DNA from: UBA5704 sp036264355
GTDB lineage: Bacteria; Acidobacteriota; Thermoanaerobaculia; Multivoradales; UBA5704
NCBI GenBank assembly: GCA_036264355.1
Contig: DATARD010000135.1
Coordinates: 1-64,000 of the forward strand
Length of the DNA: 64,000 nt
Reading direction: 5' to 3'
Positions 49,115 through 59,328 of this stretch are shown here, piece after piece. The notes below the pieces were generated by a model. That model was not told the DNA's origin. It did not search any database and saw nothing but the letters and a program-made list of their open reading frames with translations. The position numbers and the translations under genes are program-made. Numbering within the stretch: the stretch's first letter is position 1; each line of letters begins with the position of its first letter.

Positions 49115-49945
49115 ATGATGGGAAAACGGTTTCTCTATCTCGACACCTTCGCCACCGTTCGAGTGGTTTCTGATGCTGCGCTTGCAGAAGCTACTAGAAC
49201 TTACATCGCGAATGAAAATTTCGTCCTCGTAATTGGCTCACTAAATCTAATGGAAATTGTCTCATGGCCAAAGCGCTGGTCTGAGGTCGTGTCTTTTGTA
49301 TCTTCTGTCCCATTCTGTATTGCGCAGAATTCCGATAAGATCGCGGCCAAAGAGGTAGCCAACTACCCGAATGAAATCGCCTCTCTTCCGGTAGGCTTCT
49401 CTTCTTCTGATCACTCATTTTCATCTGGTGACCTAGCGAATGCCCTGTCTTTGCATCTCAAGGGAAAGATCACGGAGTTTGAGCGTAACTTCAGAAATCT
49501 TAACGGCGAAACGTACCGGGCCATATTAGATAAAAGAGAGCTTTTCCAGCCCGAGAAGGAGGGCAAGTACTCTCCCGTTGAGAGGCAGATGTTTATGCAG
49601 TCCAGCGTCCTGAGCATGCTCTTCCCTGAACACCAAGAGTTCCTGCGCCGAGCCCTCGCTGCCGCTAACGCAGAGGGTAGAAGGGAAGGAATTATCATTG
49701 AAAGATTCAGGTCTACTTACATTCAGGCGCTAGCCATCTTCGTTGAGTACTATGTACAGAAGAAGACTGGCAAACTGTCCGACATGGGAGACATCCTACA
49801 GCTAAGCTTAGTCCCTTATGTTGACTTGGCTGTTCTCGACAACGAGAGGAATAATCTGATTCAGAGATTCAATCGAGATAAGCTGTTTCCTTCCTATCTA
49901 AACGCATGCAACTTCCGAGACTTCACAACCATGATAATGAAATAA
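49115..49945 (+). CDS. PIN-like nuclease domain protein, putative toxin
   Basis: 276 aa starting at the base after the HigA-like stop. It starts RFLYLDTFATVRVV (Asp10) and has Glu47 in LNLMEIVSW; the distal part SDMGDILQLSLVPYVDLAVL has Asp223, Asp226, Asp237 and Asp242. An N-terminal hydrophobic strand ending in Asp, a mid Glu and a C-terminal cluster of Asp residues match the PIN-like nuclease arrangement. It is longer than VapC toxins (about 130 aa) because of a central helical insertion. The gene is clearly more AT-rich than its surroundings, indicating recent acquisition. Function is inferred from fold pattern and HigA coupling. Confidence 0.55.
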   Translation: MMGKRFLYLDTFATVRVVSDAALAEATRTYIANENFVLVIGSLNLMEIVSWPKRWSEVVSFVSSVPFCIAQNSDKIAAKEVANYPNEIASLPVGFSSSDHSFSSGDLANALSLHLKGKITEFERNFRNLNGETYRAILDKRELFQPEKEGKYSPVERQMFMQSSVLSMLFPEHQEFLRRALAAANAEGRREGIIIERFRSTYIQALAIFVEYYVQKKTGKLSDMGDILQLSLVPYVDLAVLDNERNNLIQRFNRDKLFPSYLNACNFRDFTTMIMK

Positions 49946-50042
49946 CTGTTGGGCGGGAGAACCCGCGATACCACCTAAACCCGACCCCGGACTAGATAAC
50001 TTGCACCTTAATCCAGCCCACTGGCCTCCAGGTTTTCAAACC

Positions 50043-53000
50043 TCATTCAGCCCAGTCGTCCTGGATCCCCCAGCCGCCCTCGTTGTCCGACACCGCCAGC
50101 GCGAGCTCGTTCTCCTTCTGCAGAGCGTCCGCGAGCGGCAGCTCGGCGAGCGGACAATCCGGGTCGTCCGCGACGGCGGCGACAATCCGCAGGAGGCGGT
50201 CGCGCATTGCGAGGACCCTCGCCTCGTCGAGCACGTCGCGGTTGTAGCGGAAACGCCCGGCGAGGCGGTCTGCCTGGGAGAGGAAGAGGCTCAGATCCAG
50301 ACGGATCTTGCCGGTATCGACAGGCAGCCGAGTCATGCGCAGGTCCGAGACGGCCGGAGCCTGGCCCGCGGGCGCCACCTTGACGAGTTGGAACAGGATG
50401 CGGAACGTGGTGAGCCCTCCCCGGTCTCCTTCTTCCAGGAAGCTCATGCCCTCCACCACCGGCTCCCAGAAGATGTCCGGATGATCGTGCGCCAGAAGCG
50501 TCACCTCGCGCACCCGTTGCAAGAGCTCACGGAAGGTCCGCGCGCCCGAGAGCCGCGTACGCAGCGGCAGAGCGGTGGCGAAGTTGCCGATCAGCGACTC
50601 CGTTTCGAGCTGGTTGCGGTTGGCGAAGCTGCACGGCACGACGAGGTCGTCCTGCCCGGTCTCACCATGCAGCAGCGCTGTGAAGGCGGCGAGAAGCGTC
50701 ATGAACAGGGTCGCCCCCTGCCGGGCCGACAAGACCTCGAGCTTCCGTTCGAGGTCTTGCGGCACCCAGATCTCCTGGCTCCCGGCGGTGAACGTCCGCC
50801 GGAGGGGGCGCGGCCGGCCGGCTCTGAGATCGATCGGCACGGCGCCACGCAGATGCTCGCGCCAGAAGGTCACCTGGCTGGCCTGCGCCTCCTCGGCGGA
50901 GAGGCGCCGCTGCCAGCGTGCGAAGTCCTGGAACTGCGCGGGGAGCGGCGGCAAGGGGGACGGCCGGCCGGCGCGGAAGGCGAGGTAGAGCGCCGCCACC
51001 TCGCCCTGCAGAACCGAGCCCGACCACCAATCCGAGGCGACGTGATGGATGGTGAAGAGCAGGATGTGCTCCTCGGCCGCGCAGCGGAAGAGCGTCGCGC
51101 GGAAAAGCGGTGGGCGCTCGTAGTCGAAATGCAACCGGCCGTCGACGACGCTGAACCGCTGCACCTCCGCCAGCCGCTCCACCGCTCCGAGCTGTAAGAG
51201 GTCGACTTCGGGGAGGGCGAGGGGCACTGTTGGATGGATGACCTGGACCGGACCGTCCGGCCCCTCCCGGAAGCTCGTGCGCAGCAGCTCGTGACGATTG
51301 ACGACCGCCGCGATCGCCTGGCGCAGACAGAGGACGTCGAGCGGGCCTGCAAGGCGCATCAGCATCGGAATCGTCGAGGCCACCGAGCGCGCTTCGAGAT
51401 GCCGCCCCGTCCAGTAGCGCTGTTGGGCAAACGACAACGGTGGCGGCGTGCTGCGGTCGTGGCGGAAGGAGGCGATCGTCGGCAGCTCCGGAGCGCCGGC
51501 CCGCAGGCGTTCGATCTCCGCGGCCAGACCCTCCAACGTCGGAGTCACGAACAGACTCCGCAGCGGCAGCTCGACGCCCAACACATCCCGGACGCGCGAC
51601 GCCATCTGGGTGGCGAGCAGCGAATGACCTCCCAGCTCGAAGAAGCTCTGCTCCACTCCGATCTGCTCGACTCCGAGCACCTGGGACCAGATCCCCGCCA
51701 GGAGCTCCTCGGCGGGTGTCCGGGGCGGGGTTTGCACCGCCGCTGCTCCCACCTCCGGCGTGATCCGCAGGAGCGCCCGCCGGTCGATCTTCCCGTTGGC
51801 CGTCCGCGGTAGCTTGTCGAGCCGCACGAAGGCCGTGGGCACCATGTAGAACGGCAGGAGGGCTTCGAGCTCGCTGCGCAGCGACAGCTCCCGCCCCTCA
51901 TCTGTCCGGACGTACGCCACCAGACCCGCTCCTCCGGGCAGATCGGTGCGCAACAGCACCACCGCCTCGGACACTCCCGGCAGCCCCACCAGCACGCCCT
52001 CGATCTCCCCCAGCTCGATCCGGAAGCCGCGGAGCTTGACCTGCTGGTCCAGACGGCCGGCGAACACCACTTCGCCGTCGGCCCGATAGCGGCCGAGGTC
52101 GCCCGTGCGGTACATCCGGTCGGCCGGCTCGCCAGTAAACGGATTGACCTGGAAGCGCTGCGCGGTCAGCTCCGGGTTGCCGAGATACCCTCGCGCCAGA
52201 TGCGGGCTCCGCACCGCGATCTCGCCCAGCTCACCCAATCCGGCGAGCCCGCCTCCCGGGGGGAGCACCAGGAGCTGCACGTCCGGCACTCCGCGCCCCA
52301 GCGGCAACACTTGCTGCGCCCGCTCCGTCATCCCCGCGGTTGCCTCGGCTTCCTCCGCGGTCACCGGGTGATACCCCACGGCCCGCTGCGTTTCCGTCGA
52401 GCCATAGAGATTGACGCAGGTCACCCCGGGAGCCAGCGCGCGCAGACGGGCCACGTCCTTGCGCGTCAACGACTCGCCCACCAGCAGCACCCGGCGCAGG
52501 CTCGGCACCAGCTCCCGTGTTCCGTCCGCAGGCAGCTCGGTCAGGAGCTGGCCGAGCGTCGGCGTCAGGTGCGACACCGTTACCTGCTCCCGGCAGAGCC
52601 ACGCCGCCAACCGGCCGCTGAGGCCGTAGTCGGCCGGATCCGGCACGGCGATCGTCCCGCCCAGGTAGAGCGGGGTGAAGATCTCCCGCTGGAGCGGATC
52701 ATGGCCCAGCCCCGAAAGCAGCGAGAAGCGGTCGTCCGGACCGAGACCGAACATCCGGCAGTGGGTCGGCAGGAAGTGCGACAGCGACCCGTGGAGTCCC
52801 AAAACCCCTTTCGGTCCTCCCGTCGATCCCGAGGTGAAGCCGATGCAGGCCAGGTCCTCCGGACCGACGCGCACCTCGGGCGCTTCGCAGGCGAACGGCG
52901 CAAGCTCCGCGACGGCAGCCGCACCGCCCGGAGGGAGCTCCAGGCAGGGGCATCCGGCCTCCTGCAACCAGGACCGCACCTCGGCAGAGATCGCCCCGGC

Positions 53001-56000
53001 TTCCCCTGCGAACGAAATCCACGCCCGGGGCGATGCCAGACGGAGCATTTCGAGCTGCCGCAACGGCGGGTAGGCGGAGTCGAGCATCACGAATGCTGCG
53101 CCGGCGCCGAGCACTCCCAGGACCGCCTCGACGAGCGGCGCCGTCCGGACGGCCAGGATGGCGACCGGATCTCCCTTCCGCACCCCTCGCGCCGCGAGCC
53201 ACCCCGCCACCCGCCGGCTCGCCTCAAGGAGAGCGCCGTAGGTCCGGACCCCGGCGGTGTCGGAGGCATTGGAGGCATCGGCCACCGCCGCCCGCTCCGG
53301 AGCCCGCGCCGCCGCCGCTGCGAACAGCTCGTAGACGCTGCCGATCCAGCTCCGGTCGAGCGCCAGGGTGGGATCGGGGAGCACCTGCCGCATCGCCGCG
53401 GTCACCAGCGGCAGACCCGTCACCGGCTCCTCTGGCTTTTCCAGCGCCTCGTCGAGGAACAGCTCGAGCTGCGCCAGGAGGTCCTCCATGCGCGCCGCGT
53501 CGAAGAGGTCGGCGTTGTAGACCAGGTTGATCCCGATCCTTGCCTCGGCCTCCGAGATGTAGAACGTCAGATCGAGCTTCGACTCGACCTCGGCCGGGAT
53601 CAGCGCCCGCAGCTCGAGACCGGGCAGCGACAGCTCGGTCGCGGGCAGGTTCAGCAGGTTGAACAGAACCTGGAACAGGGGAGTCCGCGACAGATCGCGG
53701 CGCAGACCGAGACGGGCGAGGACGGCTTCGAACGGCACGCTCTGGTGCGAGTAGGCGTCGAGCGTCACCGCCCGCACCCGCGCCGCCAGCTCCCGGAAGC
53801 TCGGCTGCCCCGATGTGTCGGTGCGCAGCACGAGGGTGTTGAGGAAGCAGCCGATCAGGTTTTCCGTCTCCACCCACTGCCGGCCGGCCACGGGGACGCC
53901 GACGGCCACGTCGTTTTCGCCGCTGTGCCGCGAAAGCAGCGCCTGCATCGCGGCCAGGAGCGTCATGAAGAGCGTCAGGCCCTCCGCGCGGTTGAAGCGC
54001 TTGAGCCGCGCTGTCAGATCCTCCGGCAGCTCCCGCAGGCAACGCCCGCCGCGGAAGGTCTGGATGGCGGGACGCGGCCGGTCGGTGGGCAGCTCGGCCG
54101 AGGCGATCTCCCCGCCCAGCTTGGACTCCCAATAGGCAAGCTCCTGCTCCTGCGTTTCCGCCAGCCACCGGCGCTGCCAGACCGCGAAGTCCGCGTATTG
54201 GATCGGCAGCTCCGGCAACTGGCCGGGCCGCCCTTCGACCGCCGCGGCGTACAGCTCGCCCAACTCACGCGCGAGCACCCCAATCGACCAGCCGTCGGCG
54301 ATGGTGTGGTGGAGATTGAGCAGGAACCAGTGCCGTTCCCTGGCCAACCGCACGAGGAGCCACACGCAAAGCGGTCCGCGCTCCAGGTCGAGCCCCTGGC
54401 CGGCGTGCCACTGCGCGAGACCGTCCGCCGCCGCCTGGCGCGCCACGTCGGGCAGCGCGGACAGATCGACCAGCGGCAGGGCCACGGCAGAAACCGGTGG
54501 CGCAATCCGTTGGCGGAGCTCCCCGGCGACCGGCACGAAGGTCGTCCGCAGCGGCTCGTGCCGGTAGAGGATTTCACGCAACGCCGCGGCCAGGGCACCG
54601 ATGCGGAGACAGCCTTCGAGCTCGAATTCCAACGGCATGTTGTAGGCCGCCGATCCAGGCTCGAGCTGTTGCAGAAACCACAGCCGCTCCTGGGTAAAGG
54701 AGAGCGGCAGATCGGCATCCCGTGGCACCCGCTCGGTGAGCTGGACGGCCGCGCTCGCCCCGGACCGTGACGCAGTCTCGATCTCCCGCGCCAGGCCCGC
54801 AACCGTCGGGTGCTCGAACGCCGCCCGCAGCGGCAGCTCGACCCCGAAGGCGTCCCGTACCCGCGAGACCAGTTGCGTGGCCAGGAGGGAGTGCCCGCCC
54901 AGAGCGAAGAAATCAGCCTCGGCTCCCACTTCGTCGAGCCCCAGGAGCGAGCTGAAGATCCCCGCAAGGATCTCCTCGACCGCGGTGCGCGGCGCAACCT
55001 GCGCCGTTCCGCGGGCCGCGGGCAGAGGCGCTCGCTCCGCAAGCCACCGCCGGTCCACCTTGCCGTTGGGCGTCAGCGGCAAGGCGGCCAGCGACACGAA
55101 GCCGGCCGGCACCATGTAGCCGGGCAGGTGCTCTTCGAGCGCCTTCCGCAGCGTGCCGGCAGACGGCTCGGCACCGTCACGCCCCACCACGTAGGCCACC
55201 AGACCGCGGCCGCCGGGGAGGTCGTCGCGCAACACCACCGCCGCTTCGGCCACTCCCTCGATCGCGGTGAGCGCCAGCTCGATCTCCCCCAGCTCGATGC
55301 GGAAGCCGCGCAGCTTGACCTGCTGGTCGCGGCGGCCGCGGAAGTCGAGATTGCCATCCGGCAGCCAGCGCGCCAGGTCGCCGGTCCGGTACAGGCGCTC
55401 CCCCGGCAGCGCCGGGCTCTCGACGAACCGCTCCGCGGTCAGCTCCGGCTGCCGCCAATACCCCAGCGCCAGACCCTCTCCGGCCAGGTACAGCTCCCCG
55501 ACGCCACCCAACGGAACCGGCTGCAACCCGGCGTCCAGCACGTACGCCCGGCTGTTGGCGATCGGTCGCCCGATCGGCACCGTCACCGCATCCGCCGCCA
55601 CCGTCTCGATCCGGTACCAGGTGCTGAAGGTGGTGTTCTCCGTCGGTCCATAGGCGTTGAGCAGGCGCTCCGGAGCGCAGCCCGCCAGCACCTTGCGCGC
55701 GGCTGCCGGGTCGACTGCATCCCCGCCGACGAGCACCGTGTGGGCGCCGGCAAAGGCCGCCGGCTCCTGCTCCACCACCTGATTGAACAGAGCCGAGGTG
55801 ATGAACAGGGCGCGGATCCGCTCCGTCGCGAGAAACGCCGCCAGAGCGGCCGGCGCAAGCAGCGTCTCCTGCGGCACTCCCACGAGGGTCCCGCCGTTGA
55901 GCAGGGCGCCCCAGATCTCGAAGGTGGCCGCGTCGAAGGAGAGGTTCGAGAGCTGGGCGATGCGGGTATCGGTCAGATCGGCGTAGTCGGTCGCCACCAC

Positions 56001-58025
56001 CAGGCGCACGATCGCGCGGTGCGGCACCACCACCCCCTTCGGCCAGCCGGTCGAGCCCGAGGTGTACATCACGTAGGCCGGGTCGGCCGGACTCGCCCCC
56101 GGCGGATCTCCCGCCGCCGACGCGATCTCCTCCCACTGCGCGTCGAGCCGGACGACCTGCGCCTGGGAGGGCGGCATCCGGGGCGCAAGGCTCTCCTGGG
56201 TGAGGAGAAGCGGCGCGCCGCTGTCTTCGAGCATCCACGAGAGGCGCTCGCGCGGATAGCCCGGATCGAGCGGCAGGTAGGCGGCCCCGGCCTTCAAGAT
56301 CCCCAGCATTGCCACCAGCAGGGCGCCCGAACGTTCGACGCAGAGCCCTACCACGTCGCCGGCTCTCACCCCCTGCCAGCCCAGGAAGCGCGCCACCGCC
56401 TCCGAGCGGGCGGCCAGCTCCCCGTAGCGCAGCTCCTCCTCATCCATCTCCCAGGCGAGCCGTTGCGGGTGGGCCGCCGCCTGGACCGCGAACAGCTCCG
56501 GCAGCGCGCTGCCCGACGGCCAGGCCGTGCCCGTCGCGTTCCATTCCACCAGCGTCTGCTGGCGTTCCGCGGCGGTGAGCAGCGCCAGATCCGACAGCCG
56601 CCGCTCCGGTCTCGCCGCCGCGGACCGCAGCGCCGTCTCCAGCTGCCTGGTGAGACGGGCGATCGTCGTCCGGTAGAACAGGCCGGCGTCGTACTGCACG
56701 GCGCCTGTGAGACCTGCCGCCGTCTCCTCGATCACGACCTCCAGATCGAACCGGGCCACGCCGCTTTCGAACAGGAACGGCTCGAGCTTCAGGCCCGGCA
56801 GCTCCGCCGACCCGGCGGGTACATTCTGCAGCGCGAGAAGCACCTGGAAGAGCGGCGTGGCGCTCAAGCTCCGCTCCGGCGCGAGCTCCTCGACCAGCTT
56901 CTCGAATGGGAGCTCCTGATGCGCGTAGGCCGCGAGTGCTCCTTGCCGCACCCGAGCCAGGTGCTCGTCGAAGGGCGGATCACCCGTGAGGTCGCCGCGC
57001 AGGACCAGTGTGTTGACGAAAAAGCCAATGAGATTCTCGGTCTCGCGCCGCGTCCGGCCCGCGATCGGCGTGCCCACGCACACGTCCGAGACGCCGGCGA
57101 GCCGGCCGAGGAGGATCTGATAGACCGCCAGCAGCACCATGAAGAGCGTCGTCCCCTGCTGCTGTGCCAGCCGGGACAGCGAGGCGGAAAGCTCCGCGTC
57201 GAAATCCACCAGCAGCATCCCACCCTTCCGGCTCACCACCGCCGGCCGTGGCCGGTCCGTCGGCAGCTCGAGCAGCGGCGGCGCACCGGCGAGCTGCTCG
57301 CGCCACCAGGCGAGCTCCGCTTCGAGGAACGCGCCGGACAGGCGGCGGCGTTGCCAGACGGCGAAGTCCGGGTACTGGACCTCGAGCCTCGGCAGGGGGC
57401 TCGGCCGGCCGGCGAGGAACGCCGCGTAGAGCGCTTCAGTCTCGCGCACCAGCACGCTCATCGACCAGCCGTCGCTCACCACATGGTGCATCACGGGCAG
57501 GAGGAGATGATCGTCCTCGGCGCTGCGAAACACGCAGACGCGCAGCAGAGGCCCTGTCTCCAGGTCGAACGGCAGACTGCTCTCCCGTTCCGCCATCCGC
57601 CGGACCTCGGGCTCCCGCAGCGCGGCCGGCAGGGCGCTCACATCGATCACGGACAGCCGCGGCACAAAGGATGGCGCGACCACCTGCACCGGCTCGCCGC
57701 CGCCGGTCGCGGCGAACGTCGTGCGCAGGGCCTCGTGGCGGGCGGCGACCTCGGCGAGCGCGCGGGCCATGGACGGCAGGTGCAGCGAGCCGCGGATGCG
57801 GGTCGCCGCCGTGAGGTTGTAGATCGGGTCGCCGGGGTGCAGCCGGTCGAGGAACCAGAGCCGGAGCTGGCCGAACGACAGCGGCTGCGGAGCGAGCGGA
57901 TCCTGCCGGGGCTCGATCCGATCCTGCGGCCCTTCCTCCGCCTGCCTCTTCTTGCGCAGGAGGTCGAAGAGGACCGCCTTCTTGGCAGCCGAAAGGTTGG
58001 CCAGCTTGTTCTGAACGTCCGCCAT
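50043..58025 (-). CDS. NRPS: C-A-PCP-C-A-PCP-C with terminal condensation domain
   Basis: 2,660 aa from ATG 58023-58025. The N-terminal 35 residues (LSAAKKAVLFDLLRKKRQ) look like a docking helix. C1 has HHVVSDG near 185, A1 near 700 with code DAFFLGATF (aliphatic, Val/Ile-like), PCP1 near 1045, C2 HHTIADG near 1242. A2 near 1775 is unusual: GHDPLQREIFTPL replaces the normal FDxS core and gives DPRHLVLRA, close to the aminoadipate code DPRHFVMRA of fungal Lys2. PCP2 is near 2132. The protein ends with a full C domain (HHVASDWWS near 2330) and no A, PCP, TE or reductase after it. The terminal C may release the chain onto a free amine or alcohol, or act with a partner in trans. It is 22 kb from the other NRPS genes. 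Confidence 0.93.
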   Translation of the reverse strand: MADVQNKLANLSAAKKAVLFDLLRKKRQAEEGPQDRIEPRQDPLAPQPLSFGQLRLWFLDRLHPGDPIYNLTAATRIRGSLHLPSMARALAEVAARHEALRTTFAATGGGEPVQVVAPSFVPRLSVIDVSALPAALREPEVRRMAERESSLPFDLETGPLLRVCVFRSAEDDHLLLPVMHHVVSDGWSMSVLVRETEALYAAFLAGRPSPLPRLEVQYPDFAVWQRRRLSGAFLEAELAWWREQLAGAPPLLELPTDRPRPAVVSRKGGMLLVDFDAELSASLSRLAQQQGTTLFMVLLAVYQILLGRLAGVSDVCVGTPIAGRTRRETENLIGFFVNTLVLRGDLTGDPPFDEHLARVRQGALAAYAHQELPFEKLVEELAPERSLSATPLFQVLLALQNVPAGSAELPGLKLEPFLFESGVARFDLEVVIEETAAGLTGAVQYDAGLFYRTTIARLTRQLETALRSAAARPERRLSDLALLTAAERQQTLVEWNATGTAWPSGSALPELFAVQAAAHPQRLAWEMDEEELRYGELAARSEAVARFLGWQGVRAGDVVGLCVERSGALLVAMLGILKAGAAYLPLDPGYPRERLSWMLEDSGAPLLLTQESLAPRMPPSQAQVVRLDAQWEEIASAAGDPPGASPADPAYVMYTSGSTGWPKGVVVPHRAIVRLVVATDYADLTDTRIAQLSNLSFDAATFEIWGALLNGGTLVGVPQETLLAPAALAAFLATERIRALFITSALFNQVVEQEPAAFAGAHTVLVGGDAVDPAAARKVLAGCAPERLLNAYGPTENTTFSTWYRIETVAADAVTVPIGRPIANSRAYVLDAGLQPVPLGGVGELYLAGEGLALGYWRQPELTAERFVESPALPGERLYRTGDLARWLPDGNLDFRGRRDQQVKLRGFRIELGEIELALTAIEGVAEAAVVLRDDLPGGRGLVAYVVGRDGAEPSAGTLRKALEEHLPGYMVPAGFVSLAALPLTPNGKVDRRWLAERAPLPAARGTAQVAPRTAVEEILAGIFSSLLGLDEVGAEADFFALGGHSLLATQLVSRVRDAFGVELPLRAAFEHPTVAGLAREIETASRSGASAAVQLTERVPRDADLPLSFTQERLWFLQQLEPGSAAYNMPLEFELEGCLRIGALAAALREILYRHEPLRTTFVPVAGELRQRIAPPVSAVALPLVDLSALPDVARQAAADGLAQWHAGQGLDLERGPLCVWLLVRLARERHWFLLNLHHTIADGWSIGVLARELGELYAAAVEGRPGQLPELPIQYADFAVWQRRWLAETQEQELAYWESKLGGEIASAELPTDRPRPAIQTFRGGRCLRELPEDLTARLKRFNRAEGLTLFMTLLAAMQALLSRHSGENDVAVGVPVAGRQWVETENLIGCFLNTLVLRTDTSGQPSFRELAARVRAVTLDAYSHQSVPFEAVLARLGLRRDLSRTPLFQVLFNLLNLPATELSLPGLELRALIPAEVESKLDLTFYISEAEARIGINLVYNADLFDAARMEDLLAQLELFLDEALEKPEEPVTGLPLVTAAMRQVLPDPTLALDRSWIGSVYELFAAAAARAPERAAVADASNASDTAGVRTYGALLEASRRVAGWLAARGVRKGDPVAILAVRTAPLVEAVLGVLGAGAAFVMLDSAYPPLRQLEMLRLASPRAWISFAGEAGAISAEVRSWLQEAGCPCLELPPGGAAAVAELAPFACEAPEVRVGPEDLACIGFTSGSTGGPKGVLGLHGSLSHFLPTHCRMFGLGPDDRFSLLSGLGHDPLQREIFTPLYLGGTIAVPDPADYGLSGRLAAWLCREQVTVSHLTPTLGQLLTELPADGTRELVPSLRRVLLVGESLTRKDVARLRALAPGVTCVNLYGSTETQRAVGYHPVTAEEAEATAGMTERAQQVLPLGRGVPDVQLLVLPPGGGLAGLGELGEIAVRSPHLARGYLGNPELTAQRFQVNPFTGEPADRMYRTGDLGRYRADGEVVFAGRLDQQVKLRGFRIELGEIEGVLVGLPGVSEAVVLLRTDLPGGAGLVAYVRTDEGRELSLRSELEALLPFYMVPTAFVRLDKLPRTANGKIDRRALLRITPEVGAAAVQTPPRTPAEELLAGIWSQVLGVEQIGVEQSFFELGGHSLLATQMASRVRDVLGVELPLRSLFVTPTLEGLAAEIERLRAGAPELPTIASFRHDRSTPPPLSFAQQRYWTGRHLEARSVASTIPMLMRLAGPLDVLCLRQAIAAVVNRHELLRTSFREGPDGPVQVIHPTVPLALPEVDLLQLGAVERLAEVQRFSVVDGRLHFDYERPPLFRATLFRCAAEEHILLFTIHHVASDWWSGSVLQGEVAALYLAFRAGRPSPLPPLPAQFQDFARWQRRLSAEEAQASQVTFWREHLRGAVPIDLRAGRPRPLRRTFTAGSQEIWVPQDLERKLEVLSARQGATLFMTLLAAFTALLHGETGQDDLVVPCSFANRNQLETESLIGNFATALPLRTRLSGARTFRELLQRVREVTLLAHDHPDIFWEPVVEGMSFLEEGDRGGLTTFRILFQLVKVAPAGQAPAVSDLRMTRLPVDTGKIRLDLSLFLSQADRLAGRFRYNRDVLDEARVLAMRDRLLRIVAAVADDPDCPLAELPLADALQKENELALAVSDNEGGWGIQDDWAE

Positions 58026-58091
58026 GTCTACGAGTCTCCTGGCGGGACCTGCCCGCTCACCGGAAATAGAGATGATAGACCCATCCGGAGG

Positions 58092-58113
58092 CGCCGGGGT
58101 CCTCGCCCCGGCG
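58092..58113. promoter_or_regulatory. Inverted repeat between divergent NRPS and leucine dehydrogenase genes
   Basis: CGCCGGGG - TCCTCG - CCCCGGCG, perfect 8-bp arms, centred in the 176-bp divergent spacer. On the minus strand a TATCAT box (58072-58077) lies between it and the NRPS start. It could be an operator shared by both genes. Confidence 0.4.
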
Positions 58114-58201
58114 TGCTTGGCATTCTCGTGATGGCCTAGAGGCCCCCCTTCCTGTAAACTCCCGCCGTTTTGTTCTGGGCTTTCCCGAAGAAAGGAACTT
58201 C

Positions 58202-59314
<1,113 letters not shown>

Positions 59315-59328
59315 CCAAGAGTACCGAG

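Noticed and set aside
49946..50042. Right attachment site of the island as a copy of the tRNA-Thr 3' end
   Set aside because: No stretch resembling GGTTCAAATCCGGGCGTCGG was found between the last island gene and the NRPS.
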